From an uncultured Coriobacteriaceae bacterium (GTDB lineage Bacteria; Actinomycetota; Coriobacteriia; Coriobacteriales; Eggerthellaceae), in NCBI GenBank assembly GCA_902796815.1, contig CADBQL010000042.1, forward strand, positions 1-8,864: DNA of 8,864 bases, read 5' to 3'. Below, in pieces: positions 1-6,067 of the stretch. The notes under the pieces are model-generated. The model did not search any database and had not been told where the DNA came from. It saw only the letters and a program-made list of their open reading frames with translations. Each line of letters opens with the position of its first letter. Position 1 is the first letter of the stretch. A program made the translations under genes and the position numbers.

Positions 1-1020
1 AAATCGCTTGAGGAAGCAGCTCAGGGCGCACGTTGCGTCGTGCTTGCAACTGGCCCGCTCACGAGCGCATCTCTTGCTGATTCGATTTCTCGCTACATCG
101 GCGGTGAAAGTCTCGCCTTCTACGATGCCGCAGCTCCTATCGTCATGGCAGATTCTCTTGATTATGACGTGCTTTTTAGGCAAAGTCGCTACGAAGATAT
201 GACAAATTCAGCTGGCGAGTTGCAGGGGGATTACCTAAACGCGCCATTTACAAAGGATGAATACGAGCACTTCATAGACGAGCTTCTTTGTGCCGATCGA
301 GTGGTAAAGCGCGATTTCGAATCGAAGGATCTCTTTCAAGCCTGTCAGCCTATCGAGGAAATCGCGCGCGCTGGACGAGACGCGCCGCGCTTTGGACCAC
401 TCAAGCCAGTTGGGCTTACGGATCCGCGCACCGGTCGCCGTCCTTGGGCAGCTCTCCAGCTGAGAGCAGAGGATGCGCAGGGAAGCTGTTATAACCTCGT
501 CGGGTTCCAGACGAATCTGAAGTTTTCGGAGCAGAAGCGCGTATTCAGCCTCATACCGGGTCTTGAACGGGCGGAATTCGTACGCTTAGGCGTTATGCAC
601 CGAAATACGTTCTTGGATGCGCCGCGTATTTTGGATGCGAGCTTGCGTGTCAAGGTACCTTCGATCGAAGCTCTTGGCGTTCCTGTTTTCGTAGCTGGGC
701 AGCTTGGTGGAACCGAGGGGTATTGCGAGGCTATACGATCAGGCCTGCATGTTGCCATCGGAGTTGCAGCGCTCTTGAGCGGGATAGATGCACCAAGCGT
801 GCCGCGGGCTTGCGCATTCGGAGCGCTTATCGGCTATGCGACCGATCCAGCGACAAAGGATTACCAACCGATGCACGTGAATTTCGGCATATTCGAACCG
901 CTCCAAAAAGCTGTGCGCAACAAGCGCGACCGCTATAGTGCCTATGCCGCACGCGGAGGAGCGGCGCTTGATACTTATATTGCCCAGCTTGTGGAGAAGG
1001 GCTTGATGCCCGTTGCCTAG
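1..1020 (+). CDS. trmFO: TrmFO, folate/FAD-dependent tRNA (uracil-54-C5)-methyltransferase, 5'-truncated
   Basis: The reading frame is open from base 1 (K-S-L-E-E-A-A...) and stops at TAG 1018-1020, giving 339 residues. The family is usually about 435-450 residues, so roughly the first 100, including the N-terminal FAD dinucleotide motif, lie outside the window. The enzyme makes ribothymidine at U54 of the tRNA T-loop, using methylenetetrahydrofolate as carbon donor and FADH2 as reductant, in the cytoplasm. Recognition rests on the conserved blocks PRFGPLKPVGLTDPRTGRRP, LVGFQTNLKFSEQKRVF, IPGLERAEFVRLGVMHRNTF and GQLGGTEGYCEAIRSGLH; the last is the second flavin-contacting segment. The Cys of ACQPIEE is retained and probably matches the conserved catalytic-region Cys of the family (my alignment from memory). 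In DYLNAPFTKDEY, Ala occupies a position where I recall Cys being common. The stop overlaps the next gene by 8 nt, indicating one transcript. Identification is firm. Confidence 0.93.
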   Translation, partial: KSLEEAAQGARCVVLATGPLTSASLADSISRYIGGESLAFYDAAAPIVMADSLDYDVLFRQSRYEDMTNSAGELQGDYLNAPFTKDEYEHFIDELLCADRVVKRDFESKDLFQACQPIEEIARAGRDAPRFGPLKPVGLTDPRTGRRPWAALQLRAEDAQGSCYNLVGFQTNLKFSEQKRVFSLIPGLERAEFVRLGVMHRNTFLDAPRILDASLRVKVPSIEALGVPVFVAGQLGGTEGYCEAIRSGLHVAIGVAALLSGIDAPSVPRACAFGALIGYATDPATKDYQPMHVNFGIFEPLQKAVRNKRDRYSAYAARGGAALDTYIAQLVEKGLMPVA

Positions 1021-2020
1021 GCACGTTAAAACTCGCGCTTCGAAGCGTATGGCCGAAACGTCGACACCTCCGGAGGCAAGGTCATGCTGTGTCGATGACG
1101 CAGGTCGCACGTCGGATTTGATTGAAGGCTATTTGAACGAGCTTTCCGTTGAACAGGGAGCTTCGCAGCACACTATCCGCTCGTATAAGACCGACCTCGA
1201 GGCGTATCTCCGTTGGTGCAAACGTGTGCGCATCGATCCGCTCAGCGTGACCCACAAGCAGCTTCGTTCGTATCTTGCAGAAATGGATGCCGCCCGCTAT
1301 GCGCGCACGACAATCAATCGGAGGCTTTCGTCTTTGCGCGGCTTCTACGCATGGCTGCGTCTCACAGGTGCGATCGGCGCCGATCCTGCGAGCATCCTAA
1401 CTGGGCCTAAGCAGGGAAGGCATCTTCCCCATGTATTGCAAGCTGGCGAAATGGAGCGCCTGCTATGCGTTCACGGGCCTATTGACGAGTTTGGAAAACC
1501 TCGTGAGCAGACGCTGTCGGACCTGCGTGACCAGGCAATACTGGAATTCCTGTACGCATGCGGGGCGCGAATCTCAGAGGCCGCGGGACTTCGGCTCGCT
1601 GATGTTGATTTTACGTCAAAGCTCGTTAAGGTGCTCGGAAAGGGAAACAAGGAGCGCATCGTGCCCCTGCATGATCTGTGCATTCAGACTTTACGCGTTT
1701 ACCTTGAGAAAGCACGGCCAGAGCTTTTGGCGGGAAAGCAAACCGATCGGTTTTTTGTGTCAAACCGCGGAAACCCCATGAGCGCTGATAGCATGCGAAA
1801 AATGTTCAAGGAGACTGTGAGGGATGCCGGACTCGATGACGGGCTGAGTCCTCATGATATGCGCCATACGTTTGCCACCGATTTGCTCGACGGCGATGCC
1901 GACTTGCGCTCGGTGCAGGAAATGCTAGGCAATGCTAGCCTTTCGACCACCCAGATATACACGCACCTTTCACCTGCTCGCCTCAAGGATGCCCATTCCC
2001 AAGCTCATCCACGCGCCTAA
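1013..2020 (+). CDS. xerC: Xer-family tyrosine recombinase (XerC/XerD-like)
   Basis: This 335-residue site-specific tyrosine recombinase of the Xer type probably resolves chromosome dimers at dif. The N-terminal SAM-like core-binding domain spans about residues 36-120 (TIRSYKTDLEAYLRWC, TTINRRLSSLRGFYAWL). The catalytic domain spans about 140-330, with Arg186 (YACGARISEAAGL), Lys210 (GKGNKERIVPL), His281 and Arg284 (HDMRHTFATDLL) and nucleophile Tyr316 (STTQIYTHLS). At the second His/Trp position, nine residues before the Tyr, this protein has Asn307 (MLGNASLSTTQIY) where Xer proteins normally have His. The longest start is TTG 1013, with AGAAGG 12 nt upstream, overlapping the trmFO stop and suggesting translational coupling. 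ATG 1049 is the alternative and would remove a variable 12-residue extension. Gene order after trmFO recalls the trmFO-xerC (codV) arrangement of Firmicutes. XerC versus XerD is not settled by sequence alone. Confidence 0.9.
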   Translation: MPRHVKTRASKRMAETSTPPEARSCCVDDAGRTSDLIEGYLNELSVEQGASQHTIRSYKTDLEAYLRWCKRVRIDPLSVTHKQLRSYLAEMDAARYARTTINRRLSSLRGFYAWLRLTGAIGADPASILTGPKQGRHLPHVLQAGEMERLLCVHGPIDEFGKPREQTLSDLRDQAILEFLYACGARISEAAGLRLADVDFTSKLVKVLGKGNKERIVPLHDLCIQTLRVYLEKARPELLAGKQTDRFFVSNRGNPMSADSMRKMFKETVRDAGLDDGLSPHDMRHTFATDLLDGDADLRSVQEMLGNASLSTTQIYTHLSPARLKDAHSQAHPRA

Positions 2021-2026
2021 TCGTAA

Positions 2027-2158
2027 ATGAGTCACGACCCAGGGGCGAAACTCATCCCGCGCATGGGGTCTGCTGGCCAATGAGTCACGCCTCTGGGGCG
2101 AAACTCATGCGGGTCACGCAATGGGCGAAATGAGTCATGCCCCTGGGGCGAAACTCAT
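2027..2158. repeat. Three 29-nt hairpin-forming repeats plus a degenerate partial copy
   Basis: Copies lie at 2027-2055, 2080-2108 and 2130-2158. All begin ATGAGTCA and end with the identical 14-mer GGGGCGAAACTCAT; only five or six internal bases vary. Each is an imperfect inverted repeat: outer arms ATGAGT/ACTCAT pair perfectly, a 2x2 mismatch (CA/AA) follows, and an inner GC stem (CGCC/GGCG in copy 2) closes a short loop. The third copy has T·G in place of the first inner C-G pair, and the first carries an A/G mismatch. Intervals between copies are 24 and 21 nt. The second interval (about 2112-2129) looks like a decayed copy missing its outer arms. The array begins 7 nt after the xerC stop. 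No T-run follows, so it is not a standard terminator. It could be a REP-like or MITE-like dispersed element or an mRNA-end stabiliser; function is unknown. Confidence 0.85.
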
Positions 2159-2159
2159 T

Positions 2160-2188
2160 TCGAAAGCGAACAAGATATGGGGAATAAT
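2160..2188 (+). promoter_or_regulatory. Candidate uvrA promoter
   Basis: The -35-like TCGAAA (2160-2165, 4/6 to TTGACA) and -10-like AATAAT (2183-2188, 5/6 to TATAAT) are separated by 17 nt. This predicts a transcription start near 2195, inside the palindrome described next. It sits in the only AT-rich patch of the region, right after the last hairpin repeat and upstream of uvrA. It was chosen by eye and is not proven. Confidence 0.4.
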
Positions 2189-2209
2189 TAGAAACAAATG
2201 TTCTAATTA
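2185..2209. promoter_or_regulatory. AT-rich dyad with LexA-like core (putative SOS operator of uvrA)
   Basis: Perfect 9-bp arms TAATTAGAA (2185-2193) and TTCTAATTA (2201-2209) flank 7 nt. The core AAAC-AAAT-GTTC (2192-2203) reads GAAC-ATTT-GTTT on the other strand, one base from the GAAC-N4-GTTC dyad bound by LexA of Gram-positive bacteria and actinobacteria. It overlaps the candidate -10 and predicted start site, where a repressor would block transcription. uvrA is a classical SOS gene, which supports the reading. A weak, low-GC hairpin without function, or a site for another repressor, remains possible. Confidence 0.5.
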
Positions 2210-2233
2210 GCATACCGCTCGGAGTGAAGTACA

Positions 2234-2290
2234 ATGAAGCGCCGTACAAGGATAGGTGTGTTTCGCGCGGCGCGGACGGTCAAAAGGTAG
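2234..2290 (+). CDS. Possible 18-residue basic leader ORF upstream of uvrA
   Basis: An ATG-initiated ORF encodes MKRRTRIGVFRAARTVKR and ends at TAG 2288-2290, two bases before the preferred uvrA ATG (2293). GGAG at 2221-2224 lies 9 nt upstream of its ATG, a good ribosome-binding distance. Eight of the 18 residues are Arg or Lys. A ribosome stopping here would sit on the uvrA start, so translational coupling or a leader role is conceivable. The frame differs from that of uvrA. Such short ORFs also occur by chance, and there is no homology to lean on, so this is a low-confidence candidate. Confidence 0.22.
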   Translation: MKRRTRIGVFRAARTVKR

Positions 2291-2292
2291 GT

Positions 2293-4170
2293 ATGAGCAT
2301 GGGACAGAACGCGATAGTCATAAAAGGCGCGAGGCAGCACAATCTAAAGAACGTCGATTTGACTATTCCGCGAGACAAGCTGGTTGTCATCACGGGCCTT
2401 TCGGGGTCGGGAAAGTCTTCGCTTGCATTCGACACAATGTACGCCGAAGGGCAGCGTCGCTATGTCGAGAGCCTATCGAGTTATGCGCGCATGTTCCTTG
2501 GTCAGATGAGCAAGCCCGACCTTGACAGCATTGACGGGCTTTCTCCGGCTGTCTCGATTGATCAGAAGACAACAAGCCGAAATCCGCGATCGACGGTTGG
2601 CACCACGACCGAGATTTACGACTACCTGCGCCTGCTGTTCGCACGCGTGGGTGTGCCGCACTGTCCTGAGTGCGGTCGAGTCATCATGAAGCAGACGACC
2701 GACCAAGTTACCGATGAGATCCTAAAGCTCGGCGATGGCGAGACTACGCGCGCTATTATCATGGCGCCAGTTGTGACGGGCCGCAAGGGTGAGTTCACGA
2801 AGCTCTTTGCGGACCTCGGAAAAGAAGGCTTTGCGCGTGTACGAATCGACGGCGAGATCGTACGCCTGACCGGCGAGGAGATTACCCTCAACAAAAAGAT
2901 CAAGCATTTCATCGATGTAGTCGTGGATCGCGTTGTGCTCAAGCCCTCGGCAACAGCTCGTATCGCCGAGTCGGTTGAGACGGCGACGAGCCTAGCCGAA
3001 GGGCGCGTACTCGTGCAGCTGCTCGATGAGAACGGTCAGGCACCTGAAGCGCAAACGCCCACGTCATCGGGCGCTACTGGAGGGTTGCGTCCAGGGGAGC
3101 ACGTTTTCTCGCTCGCATTGGCCTGTCCGGAGCACGGCCATTCGATGGATGAGTTGCAGCCGCGCGACTTCTCGTTCAACGCGCCCTATGGGGCTTGCCC
3201 GGAGTGCTTGGGGCTTGGAAGTCGTGAAGAAGTCGATCCGCGCCTGGTTGTGCCTGACGAGACGTTGTCGCTCAACGAAGGGGCCATTGCGCCTTTTAAG
3301 AGCGGGAATTATTATCCCCAAGTCCTCAAGGCGGTGCTTGAGCATGTGGGAGAATCGCCCGATACGCCATGGGAAGATCTTCCCAAAAAGGCACAGAACG
3401 CGCTTCTGCACGGTGTTAAAGGTCGCGTGCGCGTCGATTATGTCACCGTAGACGGGCGCGAGACGTATTGGTACATCGAGTGGCATGGAGCGATTGCGGC
3501 CATCGAGGAGAAGTTGCGCGAGGCGGGAAGCGATCGCCAGCGGGAGCGGTTGGAAGCGTTTTTTTCAACCATTCCGTGTTCGACTTGCGGTGGCAAGCGC
3601 CTTAAACCCGAGATTCTCGCCGTAACAATAGGTGGTAAGTCAATTCATGATGTTTGCGAAATGAGCGCGGTAGAATCCCTCGAGTTTTTCGAAGGACTCG
3701 AGTTTGAGGGCCAGGATTTGCAGATAGCGGGGCCTATTGTCAAGGAAATCCTCGCGCGGCTACGATTTTTGGTAGATGTAGGACTTGACTACCTTACGCT
3801 CGAGCGAGCAACGGCGACGCTTTCGGGAGGCGAAGCGCAGCGCATCCGGCTGGCGACGCAAATCGGTGCGGGGCTCATGGGCGTTCTTTACATCTTGGAT
3901 GAGCCTTCAATCGGTTTGCATCAACGCGATAACGAGCGTTTGATATCTACGCTCAAACGCCTGCGCGACCTGGGAAACACCGTGATCGTTGTCGAGCACG
4001 ACGAGGACACGATACGTTCTGCTGATTACGTTGTCGACATGGGCCCTGGCGCAGGCGAGCATGGTGGTTACGTTGTAGCGTCTGGTACGCCTGCGCAGGT
4101 GGCCAAGGCCAAGGGTTCGATTACGGCCGATTATCTGAGCAGACGGCGCGTCATAGCGGTTCCCGAGTAG
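2293..4170 (+). CDS. uvrA: UvrA N-terminal half (first ABC ATPase module)
   Basis: The polypeptide made if translation stops at TAG 4168-4170 has 625 residues. Counting from ATG 2293, Walker A GLSGSGKSS lies at 35-43 (Lys41), followed by the typical YAEGQRRYVESLSSYAR and the UvrB-binding and insertion domains. Cys124/Cys127 (CPEC) and Cys429/Cys432 (CSTCGGKRLKPEILAV) are the probable first zinc module. Cys278, His281, Cys302 and Cys305 form a second, with His in one position (CPEH...CPEC). The ABC signature LSGGEAQR begins at 510, Walker B is YILDEP (Asp536, Glu537) and the H-loop His is His569. The module is therefore complete, and the stop falls just after its last strand. On its own it should fold, but it lacks the second ATPase site and the third zinc module, which contributes to DNA binding, so independent activity is doubtful. 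Confidence 0.85.
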   Translation: MSMGQNAIVIKGARQHNLKNVDLTIPRDKLVVITGLSGSGKSSLAFDTMYAEGQRRYVESLSSYARMFLGQMSKPDLDSIDGLSPAVSIDQKTTSRNPRSTVGTTTEIYDYLRLLFARVGVPHCPECGRVIMKQTTDQVTDEILKLGDGETTRAIIMAPVVTGRKGEFTKLFADLGKEGFARVRIDGEIVRLTGEEITLNKKIKHFIDVVVDRVVLKPSATARIAESVETATSLAEGRVLVQLLDENGQAPEAQTPTSSGATGGLRPGEHVFSLALACPEHGHSMDELQPRDFSFNAPYGACPECLGLGSREEVDPRLVVPDETLSLNEGAIAPFKSGNYYPQVLKAVLEHVGESPDTPWEDLPKKAQNALLHGVKGRVRVDYVTVDGRETYWYIEWHGAIAAIEEKLREAGSDRQRERLEAFFSTIPCSTCGGKRLKPEILAVTIGGKSIHDVCEMSAVESLEFFEGLEFEGQDLQIAGPIVKEILARLRFLVDVGLDYLTLERATATLSGGEAQRIRLATQIGAGLMGVLYILDEPSIGLHQRDNERLISTLKRLRDLGNTVIVVEHDEDTIRSADYVVDMGPGAGEHGGYVVASGTPAQVAKAKGSITADYLSRRRVIAVPE

Positions 4171-4260
4171 CGTCGCAGCCCGGGGCGCGGCGTTGTCAAG
4201 CTTATAGGCGCAACCGAAAACAATCTCAAAAACGTTGATGTCGAAATCGAAATTGGCACG

Positions 4261-5178
4261 TTGACCGTCGTCACGGGCGTTTCGGGCTCGGGAAAGTCAT
4301 CGCTTGTGACCGATACGCTCGCACCGCTTTTGGCCAATCGCGTCAATAACGCACGCCGTCGTACAGGAGCTTTCAGAAAAATCGAAGGTCTCCAGAAAAT
4401 TGACAAAGCCATCAACATCGATCAGAGCCCTATCGGAAGGACTCCGCGTTCGAATCCCGCAACTTATGTCGGCTTATGGGACGACATCCGCGCGTTGTTT
4501 GCTTCGACGCAGGACTCCAAGGCGCGCGGCTATTCGCCTGGACGTTTCTCGTTCAACGTCAAGGGCGGTCGCTGCGAGGCATGCAAGGGCGATGGCCAGA
4601 TAAAGATTGAGATGCACTTCCTCCCCGACATCTACGTCCCATGCGAGGTGTGCTCCGGCCAGCGATATAATCGCGAAACGTTGCAGATAACGTATCGCGG
4701 AAAAAATATCGCCCAAGTGCTCGACATGACGGTCGACGAAGCGCTCGAATTCTTCAAAAACATTCCGGGCATCAAGCGCAAGCTCGAAACCCTGCACGAT
4801 GTGGGTCTTGGTTACATTCGGCTTGGCCAACCTGCAACGACGCTATCGGGTGGAGAAGCCCAGCGTGTCAAGCTATCGAGCGAACTGCAGAAACGACAGA
4901 CCGGTAAGACGTTTTACATACTCGATGAGCCGACGACGGGTCTGCATTTTGAAGACGTGCGACAACTGCTCGACGTGCTCCAGCGCCTCGTGGATGCGGG
5001 GAACACGGTGCTTGTCATCGAGCACAACCTCGATGTTATAAAGTCCGCCGATCGAATCATCGATCTGGGGCCTGAAGGAGGAGACCGCGGCGGCACCATC
5101 GTCGTGGCGGGAACGCCGGAAGAGGTTGCGAGAACCCCTCGCAGCTACACCGGCCAGTTCCTTTCGCGTATCCTGTAG
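4261..5178 (+). CDS. uvrA: UvrA C-terminal half (second ABC ATPase module), in frame after the amber codon
   Basis: Homology to UvrA is continuous from 4171, but the first codon able to initiate is TTG 4261; no ATG, GTG or TTG occurs in frame from 4171 to 4260, and no ribosome-binding site is evident before 4261. From that TTG the product has 305 residues: Walker A GVSGSGKSS at 6-14 (Lys12), the zinc module Cys105/Cys108...Cys128/Cys131 (CEACKGDGQ, PCEVCSGQRY), signature LSGGEAQR from 195, Walker B YILDEPTTGLH (Asp222, Glu223) and H-loop His255. Starting at 4261 would delete the first strands of the nucleotide-binding fold (VVKLIGATENNLKNVDVEI), which normally support Walker A, so a product initiated there would probably be impaired. 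Full conservation downstream of the stop argues for a recent nonsense change, readthrough or a sequencing error rather than long-term decay. Confidence 0.7.
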   Translation: MTVVTGVSGSGKSSLVTDTLAPLLANRVNNARRRTGAFRKIEGLQKIDKAINIDQSPIGRTPRSNPATYVGLWDDIRALFASTQDSKARGYSPGRFSFNVKGGRCEACKGDGQIKIEMHFLPDIYVPCEVCSGQRYNRETLQITYRGKNIAQVLDMTVDEALEFFKNIPGIKRKLETLHDVGLGYIRLGQPATTLSGGEAQRVKLSSELQKRQTGKTFYILDEPTTGLHFEDVRQLLDVLQRLVDAGNTVLVIEHNLDVIKSADRIIDLGPEGGDRGGTIVVAGTPEEVARTPRSYTGQFLSRIL

Positions 5179-5180
5179 CG

Positions 5181-5234
5181 TCCGCATTCGCGTCCGACAG
5201 CATGCGGAGGAAGCTCCTGCCTGTCCGCGTTTTT
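5181..5234 (+). terminator. Overlapping hairpins after uvrA: candidate terminator with an alternative stem
   Basis: ATGCGGA (5202-5208) can pair with TCCGCGT (5224-5230; seven pairs, one a T·G wobble), and the stem runs straight into TTTTT (5230-5234), the layout of an intrinsic terminator. A smaller GGA/TCC pairing inside the loop may stabilise it. The same ATGCGGA can instead pair perfectly with TCCGCAT (5181-5187), which starts 3 nt after the uvrA stop; that fold would prevent the terminator. The stem is short, so termination may be weak or partial. Confidence 0.5.
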
Positions 5235-5251
5235 GGCGCATTTTCAACGAA

Positions 5252-5282
5252 TTGGCGATTGAGTGCGTTGTTGAGTTACTAT
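5252..5282 (+). promoter_or_regulatory. Candidate promoter for the membrane-protein gene, leaderless layout
   Basis: The -10-like TACTAT (5277-5282) fits the actinobacterial TAnnnT pattern and lies 7 nt before ATG 5290, so transcription could begin at or next to the start codon. TTGGCG (5252-5257) is a possible -35 with a long 19-nt spacer. No convincing ribosome-binding site precedes the ATG, which agrees with a leaderless mRNA. This is an inference by eye. Confidence 0.33.
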
Positions 5283-5289
5283 ATGGCGC

Positions 5290-5925
5290 ATGGATAAACG
5301 CAAGCGTGAAATACTTGCGCTGGGGCTTCTTGTCTTGTTGGGCATCTGCGTAGCTGCAGGCATGATGTGGTACATCATGGTTGGTCACAATTGGAACAAG
5401 GCCGCGTCGCATATCGATGATCTGGTTGGTTCTATGGATGGCTATACCGTAGTCGTCTATGAAGGTACCCTTCCAGCATCAAAATCGACTTCGGGAAAGC
5501 GGAAGCACGTAAAAATCGAGAAGGTTATAGAGAGCTATCGCGAAAAAGGCGCATCGGTCGTTACTCTGCATCTCGACGACTTGGCCCGTTACGACGATCC
5601 TATTGTCGTCTCCAGAGGATCGAGGCGTTTCGGTATATGCGCTTGTCCGGGTAAATATCGCTATGTTGTGGTTCGCGACAAAGTGGCCGACCTGACGAAA
5701 CATGGCGCTGATTTCACGATGGTTCTCGCCAACAAGCCCGACATAAAGAAAGGCTGGTTGCGCCACGTGGATATGGTGGTGCTTGCATGCGATGGCCACA
5801 TCGGCGATGGCGGTCAGTTTATCGGGCAGGCATTTTTCGTAGATGCCGTGCGAAAGGGTTCGGTGCAGGCCGTCATTATCTCGCCGAGCGGAACCGTTAC
5901 CGCGAAGACGATTACGGCGTTTTAA
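5290..5925 (+). CDS. Single-span membrane-anchored protein of unknown function
   Basis: I do not recognise this 211-residue protein. It starts with a basic stretch (MDKRKRE), then one hydrophobic segment at about residues 8-32 (ILALGLLVLLGICVAAGMMW), predicting a signal anchor with a cytoplasmic N terminus and an external C-terminal domain of about 175 residues. That domain looks like alternating strands and helices: YTVVVYEGT (52-60), KVIESYREKGASVVTLHL (78-95), a Cys pair in GICACPG (115-121), YRYVVVRD, DFTMVLA, and the strand-plus-loop DMVVLACDGHIGDGGQ (161-176), then QAVIISPSG. ATG 5290 is the first start after an in-frame TGA at 5272. It lies 111 nt after uvrA and 142 nt before uvrC, so it may share their transcription, but nothing in it suggests a repair role. 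Codon use resembles its neighbours. As a gene it is convincing; its function is open. Confidence 0.8.
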   Translation: MDKRKREILALGLLVLLGICVAAGMMWYIMVGHNWNKAASHIDDLVGSMDGYTVVVYEGTLPASKSTSGKRKHVKIEKVIESYREKGASVVTLHLDDLARYDDPIVVSRGSRRFGICACPGKYRYVVVRDKVADLTKHGADFTMVLANKPDIKKGWLRHVDMVVLACDGHIGDGGQFIGQAFFVDAVRKGSVQAVIISPSGTVTAKTITAF

Positions 5926-6067
5926 AATAGTGCGTTAAGGGGGAGACTCGCTTTCGCCGCATTCCCGTCAAGGATGATTGCTTGCGATGATGGCGCGATC
6001 TGAGCGAGTATGTCTGTAAGGGTCGTCAGTGCAATGCGGCAGTTGGCAATAGCGCATAAGGAGGGCG

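Larger units (their letters stand above)
2293..5178 (+). pseudogene. uvrA: uvrA, excinuclease ABC subunit A, interrupted by an in-frame TAG
   Basis: Read through the TAG at 4168-4170, this frame encodes a complete UvrA of 961 residues, a normal length for the family (about 940-970). UvrA is the dimeric ATPase that detects bulky DNA lesions and loads UvrB in nucleotide excision repair. The frame is the same on both sides of the stop (VPE-TAG-RRSPGRG-VVKLIGATENNLKNVDVEI), and both halves keep every ATPase and zinc motif, so the only visible lesion is one codon. CAG, AAG or GAG at this position would restore it by a single base change. I prefer ATG 2293: AAAAGG lies 5 nt upstream and the conserved sequence begins only at about residue 7. 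ATG 2299 is nearly as good; GTG 2224 would add 23 unconserved residues without a spaced ribosome-binding site. Whether this is a true pseudogene, a split but working gene, readthrough or a sequence error cannot be decided here. Confidence 0.75.

Noticed and set aside
2027..2158. CRISPR array
   Set aside because: There are only three 29-nt repeats with 21-24-nt intervals, the units differ from each other internally, one interval is itself a decayed repeat copy, and no cas gene is present.
4150..4260. Frameshift or inserted element as the cause of the uvrA break
   Set aside because: The UvrA reading frame is the same before and after the TAG and spacing matches a normal linker, so only a single nonsense codon is needed.
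5335..5352. Lipobox with Cys20 in the membrane protein
   Set aside because: The residue before the Cys is Ile (LGIC), not Gly, Ala or Ser, and the hydrophobic segment continues past it, so a signal anchor fits better than a lipoprotein signal.
5770..5820. Metallophosphoesterase-like motif (GHIGDGGQ) in the membrane protein
   Set aside because: It loosely resembles the GHTHGGQ signature, but the second His is missing and no D-x-H or GNHD motif is present, so a calcineurin-like phosphoesterase call is not supported.
5926..6067. Regulatory RNA or promoter in the gap before uvrC
   Set aside because: Apart from the strong ribosome-binding site I found no convincing -35/-10 pair, LexA-like dyad or stable stem with a T-run.
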